This document shows, in pieces, positions 1-7,402 of a DNA stretch of 30,902 nt. A program made the position numbers and the translations under genes. The stretch comes from Pseudomonadota bacterium (GTDB lineage: Bacteria; Desulfobacterota; JADFVX01): NCBI GenBank assembly GCA_015222755.1, contig JADFVX010000086.1, forward strand, positions 1 to 30,902. The letters are read 5' to 3'. How positions within the stretch are numbered: position 1 is the first letter of the stretch; the number at the start of each line of letters is the position of its first letter. The notes beneath the pieces are model-generated. The model had not been told where the DNA came from. It made no database searches and saw nothing but the letters and a program-made list of their open reading frames with translations.

Positions 1-580
1 CCTTCCTGACCATCCAGCGAAGATAAAGGCACAGCCGTTTGCAGGCACTGCCATTTTTTGGTGACGGAAAAAAGTATCTGACACCGGCATCCTTCGGTAA
101 TGCCTTTCCGCCGTAAAAGGGGGCGCTGTCAAGTGAGAGCATGTAGTTAGAAAGGCCGTCAAGCAGAGGCCCTGCGTCTGCATCTCCATGCCTCTGCAGG
201 CTCTTGAGGAGACTTCCCAGTGACGCGTGCTCTTCCAGCATCTGCCTGAGAAACCATATAAGGCAGGCAATATCTTCACCCTTGTTGAAACGATGAACAA
301 AACCATCAAACAGCTTTGCATCTCTTGCAGGGTCAAATGCTCTGACAAAATTTGAAGGAGAGTCTCCCATGATATAAAAAATGTTTTCAAGGCTCTTGAA
401 TATCCTGTCTACACGCCCATAGGCAAGAGATGAGGTGATAAGCCCCACTAGCTCTATGTCTTCAGCCTGTCTATAGCGGTGAAGGAACTTGAGCGGGTCT
501 GACTCCAGGTAGCCGCTGTGATAGGTGTCGTATAGCCCATCCAGCCTTTCCTTTAATATCTGCTCTTTTTTGTCTGCCAT
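1..580 (-). CDS. TIGR02757/DUF2400 family protein, 3' end outside window
   Basis: The reverse strand is open from an ATG at 580 to the window edge, giving 193 codons starting MADKKEQILKERLDGLYDTY. Family-like features, from memory, are an early DPLKFLHRYR segment, a VGLITSSLAYGRVDRI segment, and a C-terminal PSPKNGSACKRLCLYLRWMV motif just before the edge. Members are about 250-280 residues, so roughly a quarter is missing. The family has no firmly established biochemical role; a distant resemblance to helix-hairpin-helix DNA glycosylases has been suggested, and I claim no function. It is divergent from the DHH gene to its right, with a repeat element between them. The ribosome binding site is weak. 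Confidence 0.8.
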   Translation of the reverse strand, partial: MADKKEQILKERLDGLYDTYHSGYLESDPLKFLHRYRQAEDIELVGLITSSLAYGRVDRIFKSLENIFYIMGDSPSNFVRAFDPARDAKLFDGFVHRFNKGEDIACLIWFLRQMLEEHASLGSLLKSLQRHGDADAGPLLDGLSNYMLSLDSAPFYGGKALPKDAGVRYFFPSPKNGSACKRLCLYLRWMVRK

Positions 581-671
581 CTAACTCTGTTTGTAAAGAG
601 GTTTGCCCGGTGGTATACTTAGCTGAATTATAGCACTTTGATTGTATGTCGTCCTCTGCAAAAGTATTTTT

Positions 672-763
672 ATTGTCTTTGCGAGGAACGAAGTGACGCG
701 GCAATCTCAAGCTTCTTGCCCTATCTACATAAATAGATTGCTTCGCTTTGCTCGCAATGACAA
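672..763. repeat. Dispersed-type imperfect inverted repeat (REP/MITE-like)
   Basis: The left arm (672-707) contains TTTGCGAGGAACGAAG and ends GGCAATCT. The right arm (735-763) begins AGATTGCTTCGC and ends CTCGCAATGACA. The arms are reverse complements except for an extra stretch of about 8 nt in the left arm. Sequences of this GCGAGG/GAAGCAATCT type are common intergenic repeats in many Desulfobacterota and Nitrospirota genomes (recalled, not searched). It lies between divergent genes and encodes nothing convincing. Confidence 0.7.
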
Positions 764-791
764 GTACATAGATTTTGCATAGGACTCTATA

Positions 792-1850
792 TTGTCAAAG
801 AGTGTTTTATCGCTTTCCGTGGAGAATATGGCAAAAAAGAAGGTAGAAAAACTGCTTGCCCTTGCAAAGGGGAAAAAACATGCGCTCATAATGCCCCATG
901 ACTATGCCGACCCTGACGCTATCGGTGCGGCCCTGGGTCTTAAGACCCTGCTTGCAAAGAAGCTGGGCATCGATGCAACTGTCTCTTTCAATGGTGTGGT
1001 GGGGCGACAGGAAAATTGTATGCTATGCGAATACCTTGGACTACAGGTATTTCCGGCAGATGGCCTTGATTACGATAGCTATGACCTGATAGCCATCGTT
1101 GACTGCCAGCCGGGGACCGGTAATAACTCACTCCCCGAGGAGAGGCAGGCAGATATTGTTGTAGACCACCACCCAGTGGAAGGGGATTTGGAAGGTGTAA
1201 AGTTTGTGGATGTGAGACTTGACTATGGTTCTTCATCGACGATTCTAACTGAGTACCTGCTGGATGCAGGGGTCAGTATAAGTACAGAGCTGGCGACGGC
1301 GCTCTTATACGGTATAAAGACGGATGCCATGAATTTTACAAGAAAGACGAAGGAAAGCGATATCAGGATGTATCTGGCTCTTTTCAACCTTATAGATAAC
1401 GATGCCCTTAGCAGGATTGAGTCTGCCGGACTGCCCAGGGAGTATTTTCAGGTGCTGAGGAATGCCGTAGAGGATGCAGGAACCTATGATGATGTGCTTG
1501 TATCGGACTTGGGGGAGCTAGATAACCCCGGGATGATAGGAGAGCTTGCCGATCTTTTTTTAAGGGCAGAGGGCTCAGGGACGGTACTTTGTTTCGGTGT
1601 TTACGATGGTAAACTTATGATCTCCATCCGCTCACTTGATCCTAAGGTGCATGCAGGCCGGATAATACGCTATGCCGTGGGACGGCGGGGAACGGCGGGT
1701 GGTCATGCCACTATGGCGGGCGGACAAATCCCTCTTTTAAAGGATACTAAAAAAGAGGAAGAGGAACACAGAAAAGCCGTTCTTGACAGGGTCTTTTCCA
1801 AATTATCTATTGAAGGAAAACGAAAAAAGAAGATAACAAAATGTACATGA
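792..1850 (+). CDS. DHH-family phosphoesterase (NrnA/RecJ-like nanoRNase type)
   Basis: This 352-residue protein has the DHH/DHHA1 layout. Motif I is HDYADPDAIG (residues 36-45), motif II is VDCQP (about 103-107), motif III is DHHP (125-128), a further Asp follows near 140, and a C-terminal DHHA1 glycine motif GGHATMAGG lies near 303. The metal-binding Asp and His residues look intact. NrnA-type members degrade 2-5 nt RNA and may dephosphorylate pAp, acting in the cytoplasm; this exact substrate is an inference. The TTG start at 792 has AGGA seven bases upstream. ATG 828 (MAKKKVEK) is an alternative, but its GGAG is only three bases away. The stop overlaps the next gene, so the two are probably co-translated. 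Confidence 0.85.
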   Translation: MSKSVLSLSVENMAKKKVEKLLALAKGKKHALIMPHDYADPDAIGAALGLKTLLAKKLGIDATVSFNGVVGRQENCMLCEYLGLQVFPADGLDYDSYDLIAIVDCQPGTGNNSLPEERQADIVVDHHPVEGDLEGVKFVDVRLDYGSSSTILTEYLLDAGVSISTELATALLYGIKTDAMNFTRKTKESDIRMYLALFNLIDNDALSRIESAGLPREYFQVLRNAVEDAGTYDDVLVSDLGELDNPGMIGELADLFLRAEGSGTVLCFGVYDGKLMISIRSLDPKVHAGRIIRYAVGRRGTAGGHATMAGGQIPLLKDTKKEEEEHRKAVLDRVFSKLSIEGKRKKKITKCT

Positions 1851-2485
1851 GGCAGATAAAAATAGGGCACATGGATAACTTTGCCTACCTTTTGGCCGAT
1901 GATTTTCAAAGAATTGGCACTGTTGTAGACCCGGGATGGCCGGGTGATGGCGTAGCCAGGCTTATGCAACAAGCTGAAGAAGATGGCGTGGACATAAAGT
2001 ATATTGTCCTCACTCACAGCCATAATGATCATACAGCTGGTGTGACGGAACTTGTCGCTAAGACGGGTGCTGAGATCGTCATCCATGAAGAAGAACTCCC
2101 GCCTGCGGCAAAAAAAGGCTTTGACTATGACATTACTGTAAAGGGCAATGATCTGCTGAACCTCGGTGGACTTGAGCTCAGGATAATCCATACCCCCGGT
2201 CACTCACCGGGAAGCATCTGTCTTTACTCAGGTGGCAAACTTTTTACAGGGGATACCCTTTTTGTAGGCGGCTGCGGTAGAGCAGATCTTTCTGGAAGTG
2301 ATCCGCAGCAATTGTATGACAGTCTTTTTAACAAACTCCTTGCCCTACCTGATGAGACAGAGGTCTATCCCGGCCATGATTATGGTGATACACCCTCTTC
2401 AACTATTGGCGCAGAAAGACAGGAAAACCGTTTTTTAAAGACCAGATCCACTGAGGATTTTGTATCTTTGAGGATGGCTGTGTGA
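1841..2485 (+). CDS. Metallo-beta-lactamase-fold hydrolase (glyoxalase II-like)
   Basis: This 214-residue protein has the metal-binding set of the MBL fold: THSHNDHTAG (HxHxDH, about residues 58-67), HTPGHSPGS (near 117), GDTLF (near 137) and PGHDYGDTPSST near the C-terminus. The GCGRADL stretch and the C-terminal ERQENRFL helix resemble glyoxalase II-type and persulfide-dioxygenase-type members. It probably hydrolyses a small thioester or related compound; the substrate cannot be read from sequence. It overlaps the DHH gene: ATG 1841 overlaps by 10 nt, and ATG 1847 forms an ATGA junction with the upstream stop. No clear Shine-Dalgarno is visible, which fits translational coupling. Confidence 0.85.
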   Translation: MYMRQIKIGHMDNFAYLLADDFQRIGTVVDPGWPGDGVARLMQQAEEDGVDIKYIVLTHSHNDHTAGVTELVAKTGAEIVIHEEELPPAAKKGFDYDITVKGNDLLNLGGLELRIIHTPGHSPGSICLYSGGKLFTGDTLFVGGCGRADLSGSDPQQLYDSLFNKLLALPDETEVYPGHDYGDTPSSTIGAERQENRFLKTRSTEDFVSLRMAV

Positions 2486-2495
2486 AGGCAATAGA

Positions 2496-2524
2496 TTGAC
2501 AGTTTTTTTCAGTTTTGATACTTT
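2496..2524 (+). promoter_or_regulatory. Possible sigma-70 promoter for the 2556-5620 genes
   Basis: A perfect TTGACA (2496-2501) is followed 17 bases later by a weak TACTTT (2519-2524). A perfect TATAAT also occurs at 2533-2538, but its best upstream partner, TTGATA, is only 12 bases away. The -35 is strong and the -10 ambiguous. Confidence 0.35.
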
Positions 2525-2555
2525 AGGTAGTCTATAATTTTATCAGGTGGATATG

Positions 2556-2801
2556 ATGGCTGAAGAAACGAAAGAAGTGGCTTCTGAAGAGCAAGAGCCA
2601 GAACAAGCTCAGGAGGGTGACAAGGTGCAGGAAAACATGGACAATGAAGGGCAAGATACCTTCTGGAAGCGCCATGGCGCTAATATAGGACTAGCTGTAC
2701 TTATTATTTATGTAATACTTCTTGGCATAGGTACTGCTGCTGAGATCTTCGAGATAGACTCTATTTTGAACTGGTGGATATTCAGGCCTCCTGGCCGCTA
2801 G
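2556..2801 (+). CDS. Small acidic protein with one C-terminal membrane segment
   Basis: This 81-residue protein has a highly acidic, Glu/Gln-rich N-terminal half (about residues 1-35) and one hydrophobic helix, NIGLAVLIIYVILLGIGTAA (about 44-63), followed by a short tail ending in RPPGR. I recognise no family. AGGTGG at 2545-2550 sits five bases before ATG 2556 and overlaps a GTG at 2547, so the ATG is the likelier start. It is expected to be anchored in the inner membrane with the acidic part in the cytoplasm. It immediately precedes an acyl-CoA ligase gene, so it may be co-transcribed with it; a functional link is only a guess. Confidence 0.6.
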   Translation: MAEETKEVASEEQEPEQAQEGDKVQENMDNEGQDTFWKRHGANIGLAVLIIYVILLGIGTAAEIFEIDSILNWWIFRPPGR

Positions 2802-2809
2802 CACCATCA

Positions 2810-4576
2810 ATGACCATCCCGGGACAGTTTTTTATTCAGGCCCGCCGGCTTGGAGAAAGAAGGGCGCTTCTTTACAAGGAAGGCGCGCTGTGGAAAAATA
2901 TCTCATGGAGGGAGTTTGCAGATCAGGTCACAGCTCTTGCTGCCTATCTTCTTTCTGCTGGCATAAACAAAGGCGACAGAGTAGCAATCCTTTCAGAAAA
3001 CTGCCCCGAGTGGGCTATTGCAGACCTTGCAGCCCTTTCCATAGGTGCTGTTACCGTTCCAATATATTTCACTAACAGTGCCGAACAGGTTGAATTTATC
3101 CTGAAGGATTCAGGTGTCAGTATTGTGTTCGTGTCTAACGAGGATCAATACCGGAAGCTTGCTGGAAATGAAAAAAATATTTTAAATAGTATTGTCCTTT
3201 TCAACCCTTCCGGCATTCCAGAGGGAGAAGATATTGCCGCCTTTTCTGATATAAAAGCTAGCTCCTTTGAGGATGGTTTTATTGAAAGACATATTGCCGA
3301 ATTAAGACCCGATGATACGGCGAGTATCCTTTATACCTCAGGGACTACAGGTCTGCCTAAAGGGGTAATCCTTACACATGGGAACCTTCTGAGCAATGTG
3401 AGGGACTGTAAATCTATCGTGGATATTAGAGAAAATGACCTCTTTCTCTCTTTTCTTCCACTTAGCCACGCCTTTGAGAGGACTGTAGGTTACTATGTTC
3501 CTCTCTTAAGTGGATCGACAATAGCCTATGTTGAGGCCATTGATAAGATAGCGCAGAATATGGCAGAGGTTTGTCCCACCGTAGTTGTCGCTGTGCCCCG
3601 TTTCTATGAGAAGACCTTTGCCGCTATTATGGAAAATGTACGTTCCATGTCGGTATGGAAGAGGAGATTTTTTGGCTGGTCCCTTGATGTCGGCCACAAG
3701 GCGGCAGCCCTGCGTGATGCCGCTGGAACACTGCCCCTTACTTTGCGTATCAAAGAGTTTTTTGCACATCTCCTTGTCCTTCGTAAAATAAGAAAAAAGA
3801 TGGGAGGGCGGATACGCTTCTTTGTCTCCGGTGGTGCAGCACTTTCCGGGGAGGTAGGGGATTTTTTTGATGCAATAGGTCTTACCATACTGGAGGGTTA
3901 CGGCCTTACGGAAACTTCACCTGTTATGTGCTGTAATTCTCTCAGTGCCAGACGACGTGGCACAGTGGGAAAACCGCTTCCTCATGTTGAGCTTGCACTG
4001 GCTGATGACGGTGAGATAATCACTCGTGGGCCTAATCTTATGCAGGGCTATTTTGGCAGACCTGACCTGACTGAAGAGCTGGTCAAAGATGGCTGGTTTT
4101 ATACTGGCGATATTGGAGAGATAGATAGTGATGGATACCTCAAAATAACAGATAGGAAGAAGGATATCATTGTTACCTCTGGAGGTAAAAATGTGGCGCC
4201 CCAGGTAATAGAAGGAGCGCTTGTGGGCGACAGTCTGATAAGCCAGGCCATTGTATTCGGAGAGGGAAGGAAATTCCTGGCGGCCCTTATTGTCCCGGAT
4301 TTTAAGGAGCTTGAGTACCTGCGCTTAGGTCTTGTCATGGATGAATTTAACAGAGATAATCTGCTTGAAAATAAATCAGTAGTGGAGCTTTTCAAAAATC
4401 GTATTGATAAGCGCTTGAAGGTTTTTGCAAGATATGAGCAGATTCGGCGTTTTTCCTTGCTAGGACAGGAGTTTTCTATAGAAGGAGGAGAACTTACGCC
4501 AACCTTGAAGCTTAAACGTAAGGTAATACTAAAAAAATATAGCGGCTTGATTGAGCGCATCTACGAGGAGAATTGA
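2810..4576 (+). CDS. Long-chain fatty acid--CoA ligase, AMP-forming (FadD/FAA1-like)
   Basis: This 588-residue protein activates a fatty acid to acyl-AMP and then acyl-CoA. The P-loop YTSGTTGLPKG (about 176-186), a SGGAALSGE segment, EGYGLTETSP, the A8 hinge region YTGDIGEIDSDGYLKITDRK and IVTSGGKNVAPQ are all present and in order. The length fits the eukaryote-like FAA1/FadD15 branch. I chose ATG 2810 (MTIPGQFF) because family members begin close to this point and it lies eight bases after the preceding stop. A GTG at 2774 adds 12 residues and would overlap the upstream gene. Neither start has a good ribosome binding site, so coupling to the small membrane gene is likely. It may serve lipid remodelling or fatty acid use; the chain length is not determined. 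Confidence 0.88.
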   Translation: MTIPGQFFIQARRLGERRALLYKEGALWKNISWREFADQVTALAAYLLSAGINKGDRVAILSENCPEWAIADLAALSIGAVTVPIYFTNSAEQVEFILKDSGVSIVFVSNEDQYRKLAGNEKNILNSIVLFNPSGIPEGEDIAAFSDIKASSFEDGFIERHIAELRPDDTASILYTSGTTGLPKGVILTHGNLLSNVRDCKSIVDIRENDLFLSFLPLSHAFERTVGYYVPLLSGSTIAYVEAIDKIAQNMAEVCPTVVVAVPRFYEKTFAAIMENVRSMSVWKRRFFGWSLDVGHKAAALRDAAGTLPLTLRIKEFFAHLLVLRKIRKKMGGRIRFFVSGGAALSGEVGDFFDAIGLTILEGYGLTETSPVMCCNSLSARRRGTVGKPLPHVELALADDGEIITRGPNLMQGYFGRPDLTEELVKDGWFYTGDIGEIDSDGYLKITDRKKDIIVTSGGKNVAPQVIEGALVGDSLISQAIVFGEGRKFLAALIVPDFKELEYLRLGLVMDEFNRDNLLENKSVVELFKNRIDKRLKVFARYEQIRRFSLLGQEFSIEGGELTPTLKLKRKVILKKYSGLIERIYEEN

Positions 4577-4585
4577 AGGGAGTTT

Positions 4586-5620
4586 ATGGAACTTAAAGAA
4601 AATAGCAGTGATTACGTCAAACTGAAGATGGCATTGTCTATCTCAGCTCTTCTCGTGCTTTCTCTTTTGGCGGCATCTTTTTATTGCTACAGCTACATTA
4701 ATTCTCCGCCAGGCTCGCTATCTGCACCTGTAATGGTTGAGGTCAGGCAGGGTGATTCATTTTATGCTGTGGCAAAGGTGCTTAAAGAAAAAAATGTTAT
4801 TAAAAGTATAAGAAAGTTTTACCTCTATTCAAAGCTTAACGATGGTCTTTACAGCATCAAGGCGGGGGAGTACCGCTTTGAACCAAAAATGAAGACATCG
4901 GAAATTCTAAGTATGCTCATAAAAGGGAGTGTTATTCGTTACAGGGTTACCATCCCGGAGGGCTATAATATCTATCAGATTGCGGCGCTTTTTCAGAAAA
5001 AGGGGCTTTTGGATGGTCAGGACTTTATGGATAAGGTCTTCGATAAGGCTTTGATGGAAAGGCTTGGCGTTAAGGGGGTTAGTTTTGAGGGCTATCTTTA
5101 TCCCGAGACCTATTTTTTTGTGAAGGGTATGGATAGTGATGCAATAATCTCAACTATGGTTTCGAGGCTAAGAGCGGTAATCTCCGCAGAATTTAAATCC
5201 AGGGCCAGGGAGATAGATTTTACAATGGAAGAGGTCATAAACCTTGCATCCATAATCGAAAAGGAGACAGGAAATCCCAAGGAAAGACCTGTCATTTCTG
5301 CCGTTTTTCACAATCGCCTGAAAAAGAGAATGCGCTTACAGACTGACCCCACGGTTATCTATGGCATGATAGAAAATTTTGATGGAGACCTGAGAAAAAA
5401 AGACCTTAAAAGGAAGACACCTTACAATACCTACCGCATTAACGGGCTACCCCTTGGCCCAATTGCTAATCCCGGTATAGATGCAATAAGGGCTGCCCTT
5501 TATCCTGCCGATGTGGACTATTATTACTTCGTCTCCAAGAATAACGGGAGCCATGTTTTTTCCCGAACATTGAATGAGCATAACCGGAATGTGTGGCGCT
5601 ATCAGAAAAGTCTCAGATAA
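4586..5620 (+). CDS. mltG: Endolytic murein transglycosylase MltG
   Basis: This 344-residue YceG-like protein has a single N-terminal membrane anchor (about residues 15-36), a LysM-like segment (VEVRQGDSFYAVAKVL, 51-66) and the catalytic domain. The catalytic glutamate is E225 in NLASIIEKETG, matching E218 of E. coli YceG. The other signatures LQTDPTVIYG (251-260), YNTYRINGLPLGPIANPG (280-297) and the terminal HVFSRTLNEHN are intact. The enzyme cleaves nascent glycan strands at the periplasmic face of the inner membrane and is thought to set glycan length. A good GAAGGGAG lies just before the ATG. It starts nine bases after the acyl-CoA ligase and is the last gene before a terminator pair. 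Confidence 0.95.
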   Translation: MELKENSSDYVKLKMALSISALLVLSLLAASFYCYSYINSPPGSLSAPVMVEVRQGDSFYAVAKVLKEKNVIKSIRKFYLYSKLNDGLYSIKAGEYRFEPKMKTSEILSMLIKGSVIRYRVTIPEGYNIYQIAALFQKKGLLDGQDFMDKVFDKALMERLGVKGVSFEGYLYPETYFFVKGMDSDAIISTMVSRLRAVISAEFKSRAREIDFTMEEVINLASIIEKETGNPKERPVISAVFHNRLKKRMRLQTDPTVIYGMIENFDGDLRKKDLKRKTPYNTYRINGLPLGPIANPGIDAIRAALYPADVDYYYFVSKNNGSHVFSRTLNEHNRNVWRYQKSLR

Positions 5621-5626
5621 AAAAGT

Positions 5627-5650
5627 GCGGGAGAACGGATGTTCTCCCGC
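5627..5650. terminator. Perfect 10-bp hairpin, terminator mainly for minus-strand transcripts
   Basis: GCGGGAGAAC (5627-5636) and GTTCTCCCGC (5641-5650) pair perfectly around a GGAT loop. Reading the minus strand, the stem is followed by a six-T run (5624-5619), so it should stop transcripts from the receiver gene. On the plus strand only an A-rich tail follows mltG. Confidence 0.65.
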
Positions 5651-5732
5651 TAATAAAAGGAGGCGTTACAATTCTTTCGACAGGTGAAGAAAAAATAAGT
5701 TCATTTTTTGTTAGAAAAATTTAGATCAACGC

Positions 5733-5757
5733 AAAAAAGGCCTTTTCAGGCCTTTTT
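5733..5757. terminator. Bidirectional intrinsic terminator between convergent genes
   Basis: AAAAAGGCC (5734-5742) pairs with GGCCTTTTT (5749-5757) around a TTTTCA loop. The A tract on the left and T tract on the right make it usable in both directions, ending mltG (+) and the zinc-ribbon receiver gene (-). Confidence 0.8.
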
Positions 5758-5795
5758 GTATATGTGGTGAAATAAGGAATGAAAAAAGGAGCCCC

Positions 5796-6413
5796 TCAGG
5801 ACTCCCTCTGTCTTTCCTTTAGCAGCTGTTCAACTACCTGGCCGATCCTTGAAGATAGAAGGTCAGGCGTGGAACTTATACCTTTGTTGACATAGAGCGC
5901 AGGCTTACAGTAGGAAAGCACCTTTTTAAAATTTTCGTCACACTTGTTACCTGTAAAGAAAAGAATCGGTGTTGCCCTGATTTTAAGCGCCTTTTCTATG
6001 GCCCGCATAGAGATGGCTGCATTGATACCGTTAAGAATGGGCATTGCCACATCAAGGACTACGAGGGAAGAGGGTTTTTTGTCCTGTATTTGCCGGCAAA
6101 AAAGGGTTATGAAATCAGCACCGTCCTTTGAAGCCACTACTTCTTTCGTGAGCTTATTATCGACCAATACATCCTTCAGCAGTTCACGCATCATAGAAGA
6201 ATCATCACAGATAAGAATCGATTTGGCTGGGACAATTTTTTCCTGTGATTTGTCTATTACAATCATCCCACAGTAAACACAGCAACACTCTTCCTTTCTG
6301 TCCCCAGGCTTGATTGCCCCGCCACTTCCGACTATTCCCCCACGGTCAACTATGTATGTCTCTACATTTTCACCACAGCTTGGACAGAATTTTTTTTGCG
6401 CTTCTTCCCCCAT
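5796..6413 (-). CDS. Zinc-ribbon plus CheY-like receiver protein
   Basis: This 205-residue protein has an N-terminal metal-ribbon segment with CPSCG (C10, C13) and a Cys-rich ECCCVYCG (C43-C45, C48). A receiver domain follows, about residues 64-195. Receiver features are ILICDDSSMM (acidic pair near 70-71), the likely phospho-acceptor D121 in VVLDVAMPILNG, and a late lysine in YVNKG. There is no output domain. It may be a single-domain phosphorylation target or adaptor, with the ribbon as an interaction or metal-sensing module; that role is inferred. The ATG at 6413 is preceded by AAAGGAGA at good spacing; an upstream TTG at 6419 is less likely. It lies downstream of ilvE but may be transcribed separately. 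Confidence 0.8.
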   Translation of the reverse strand: MGEEAQKKFCPSCGENVETYIVDRGGIVGSGGAIKPGDRKEECCCVYCGMIVIDKSQEKIVPAKSILICDDSSMMRELLKDVLVDNKLTKEVVASKDGADFITLFCRQIQDKKPSSLVVLDVAMPILNGINAAISMRAIEKALKIRATPILFFTGNKCDENFKKVLSYCKPALYVNKGISSTPDLLSSRIGQVVEQLLKERQRES

Positions 6414-6455
6414 GATCAATTCTCCTTTTGAGAGTCTCTTTTAAATACCGGTTTG

Positions 6456-7373
6456 TCAAAGGTAGCTTAGCCAGTCATTGTAACGTGGCTCTTCGCCCTT
6501 TACCGCCCTGAAGTATATTTCCTGAACCTTTTTGCTTACGGGGCCAGGACTGCCATTACCAACAGACCTGTCATCCACCTCTCTAATCGGGGTGATCTCT
6601 GCTGCGGTGCCGGTAAAAAATGCCTCATCAGCAGTGTAGAGTTCATCGCGTGTGAAGCTTTCCTCTTTTACTGTTTTCCCCTGATCTTCAAGTATCTGTA
6701 TTACAGAATCACGTGTAATACCCGATAGTACAGATGATCTGGGAGTTGTCTTCACGACACCGTTCTTTACGATAAATATGTTCTCACCGCTTCCTTCCGA
6801 TACATATCCTTCGTTGTCCAGCAATAGGGCCTCATCATAGCCTGCAAGAATGGCCTCCCTTTTTGCCATGATAGAGTTGACGTAGCTGCCGCAGGTCTTT
6901 GATTTGGTCATACTTATGTTTACGTGCTGCCTGGTGAATGAAGAGACCTTGACCCTGATGCCTCTCTGTATTCCCTCATCGCCAAGATAGGCGCCCCATG
7001 CCCATGCGGCAATGGCTACCCGTATGTCGTAGTTTTTGACATATATACCCATCTCACCGTCACCTATGAAGACGATGGGGCGGATGTATGCCTCTTCCAG
7101 CTTGTTTACCCTGAGTATTTCCAGTATTGCTTCGCTAATCTCTTCACGGCTGAAGGGGATATCCATCTGGCATATATGGGCAGATTCAAAAAGCCTGTCT
7201 ACGTGCTCTTTCAGGCGAAAGACCTCAGACCTGCCATCGGCGCATTTGTAGCACCTGATTCCTTCAAATACTCCAAGTCCGTAGTGAAGTGTATGTGTAA
7301 GGACATGGATGTTTGCATCCTTCCAGTTTACGAATTTCCCATCCATCCATATTTTTTCAACCTGCTGAATCAT
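6456..7373 (-). CDS. ilvE: Branched-chain amino acid aminotransferase IlvE
   Basis: This 305-residue class IV (fold type IV) PLP aminotransferase reversibly moves the amino group of glutamate to the 2-oxo acids of leucine, isoleucine and valine. The PLP-binding lysine is K159 in TKSKTCGSYVNS, at the E. coli position. HTLHYGLGVFEGIRCY near the N-terminus, YVSEGSGENIFIV, SVLSGITRDSV and TGTAAEITPIREVD are all typical of IlvE. GGAGAGGA stands seven bases before the ATG. It begins 29 bases after glnE on the same strand and is probably in its transcript, coupling amino-donor use with glutamine synthetase control. Confidence 0.95.
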   Translation of the reverse strand: MIQQVEKIWMDGKFVNWKDANIHVLTHTLHYGLGVFEGIRCYKCADGRSEVFRLKEHVDRLFESAHICQMDIPFSREEISEAILEILRVNKLEEAYIRPIVFIGDGEMGIYVKNYDIRVAIAAWAWGAYLGDEGIQRGIRVKVSSFTRQHVNISMTKSKTCGSYVNSIMAKREAILAGYDEALLLDNEGYVSEGSGENIFIVKNGVVKTTPRSSVLSGITRDSVIQILEDQGKTVKEESFTRDELYTADEAFFTGTAAEITPIREVDDRSVGNGSPGPVSKKVQEIYFRAVKGEEPRYNDWLSYL

Positions 7374-7402
7374 GTGTTATCCTCTCCGGTAATTTCTTGT
7401 AT

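Noticed and set aside
471..710. 79-residue minus-strand ORF at the left end
   Set aside because: It overlaps the 5' part of the DUF2400-type gene in another frame and the repeat element; its sequence has no recognisable family.
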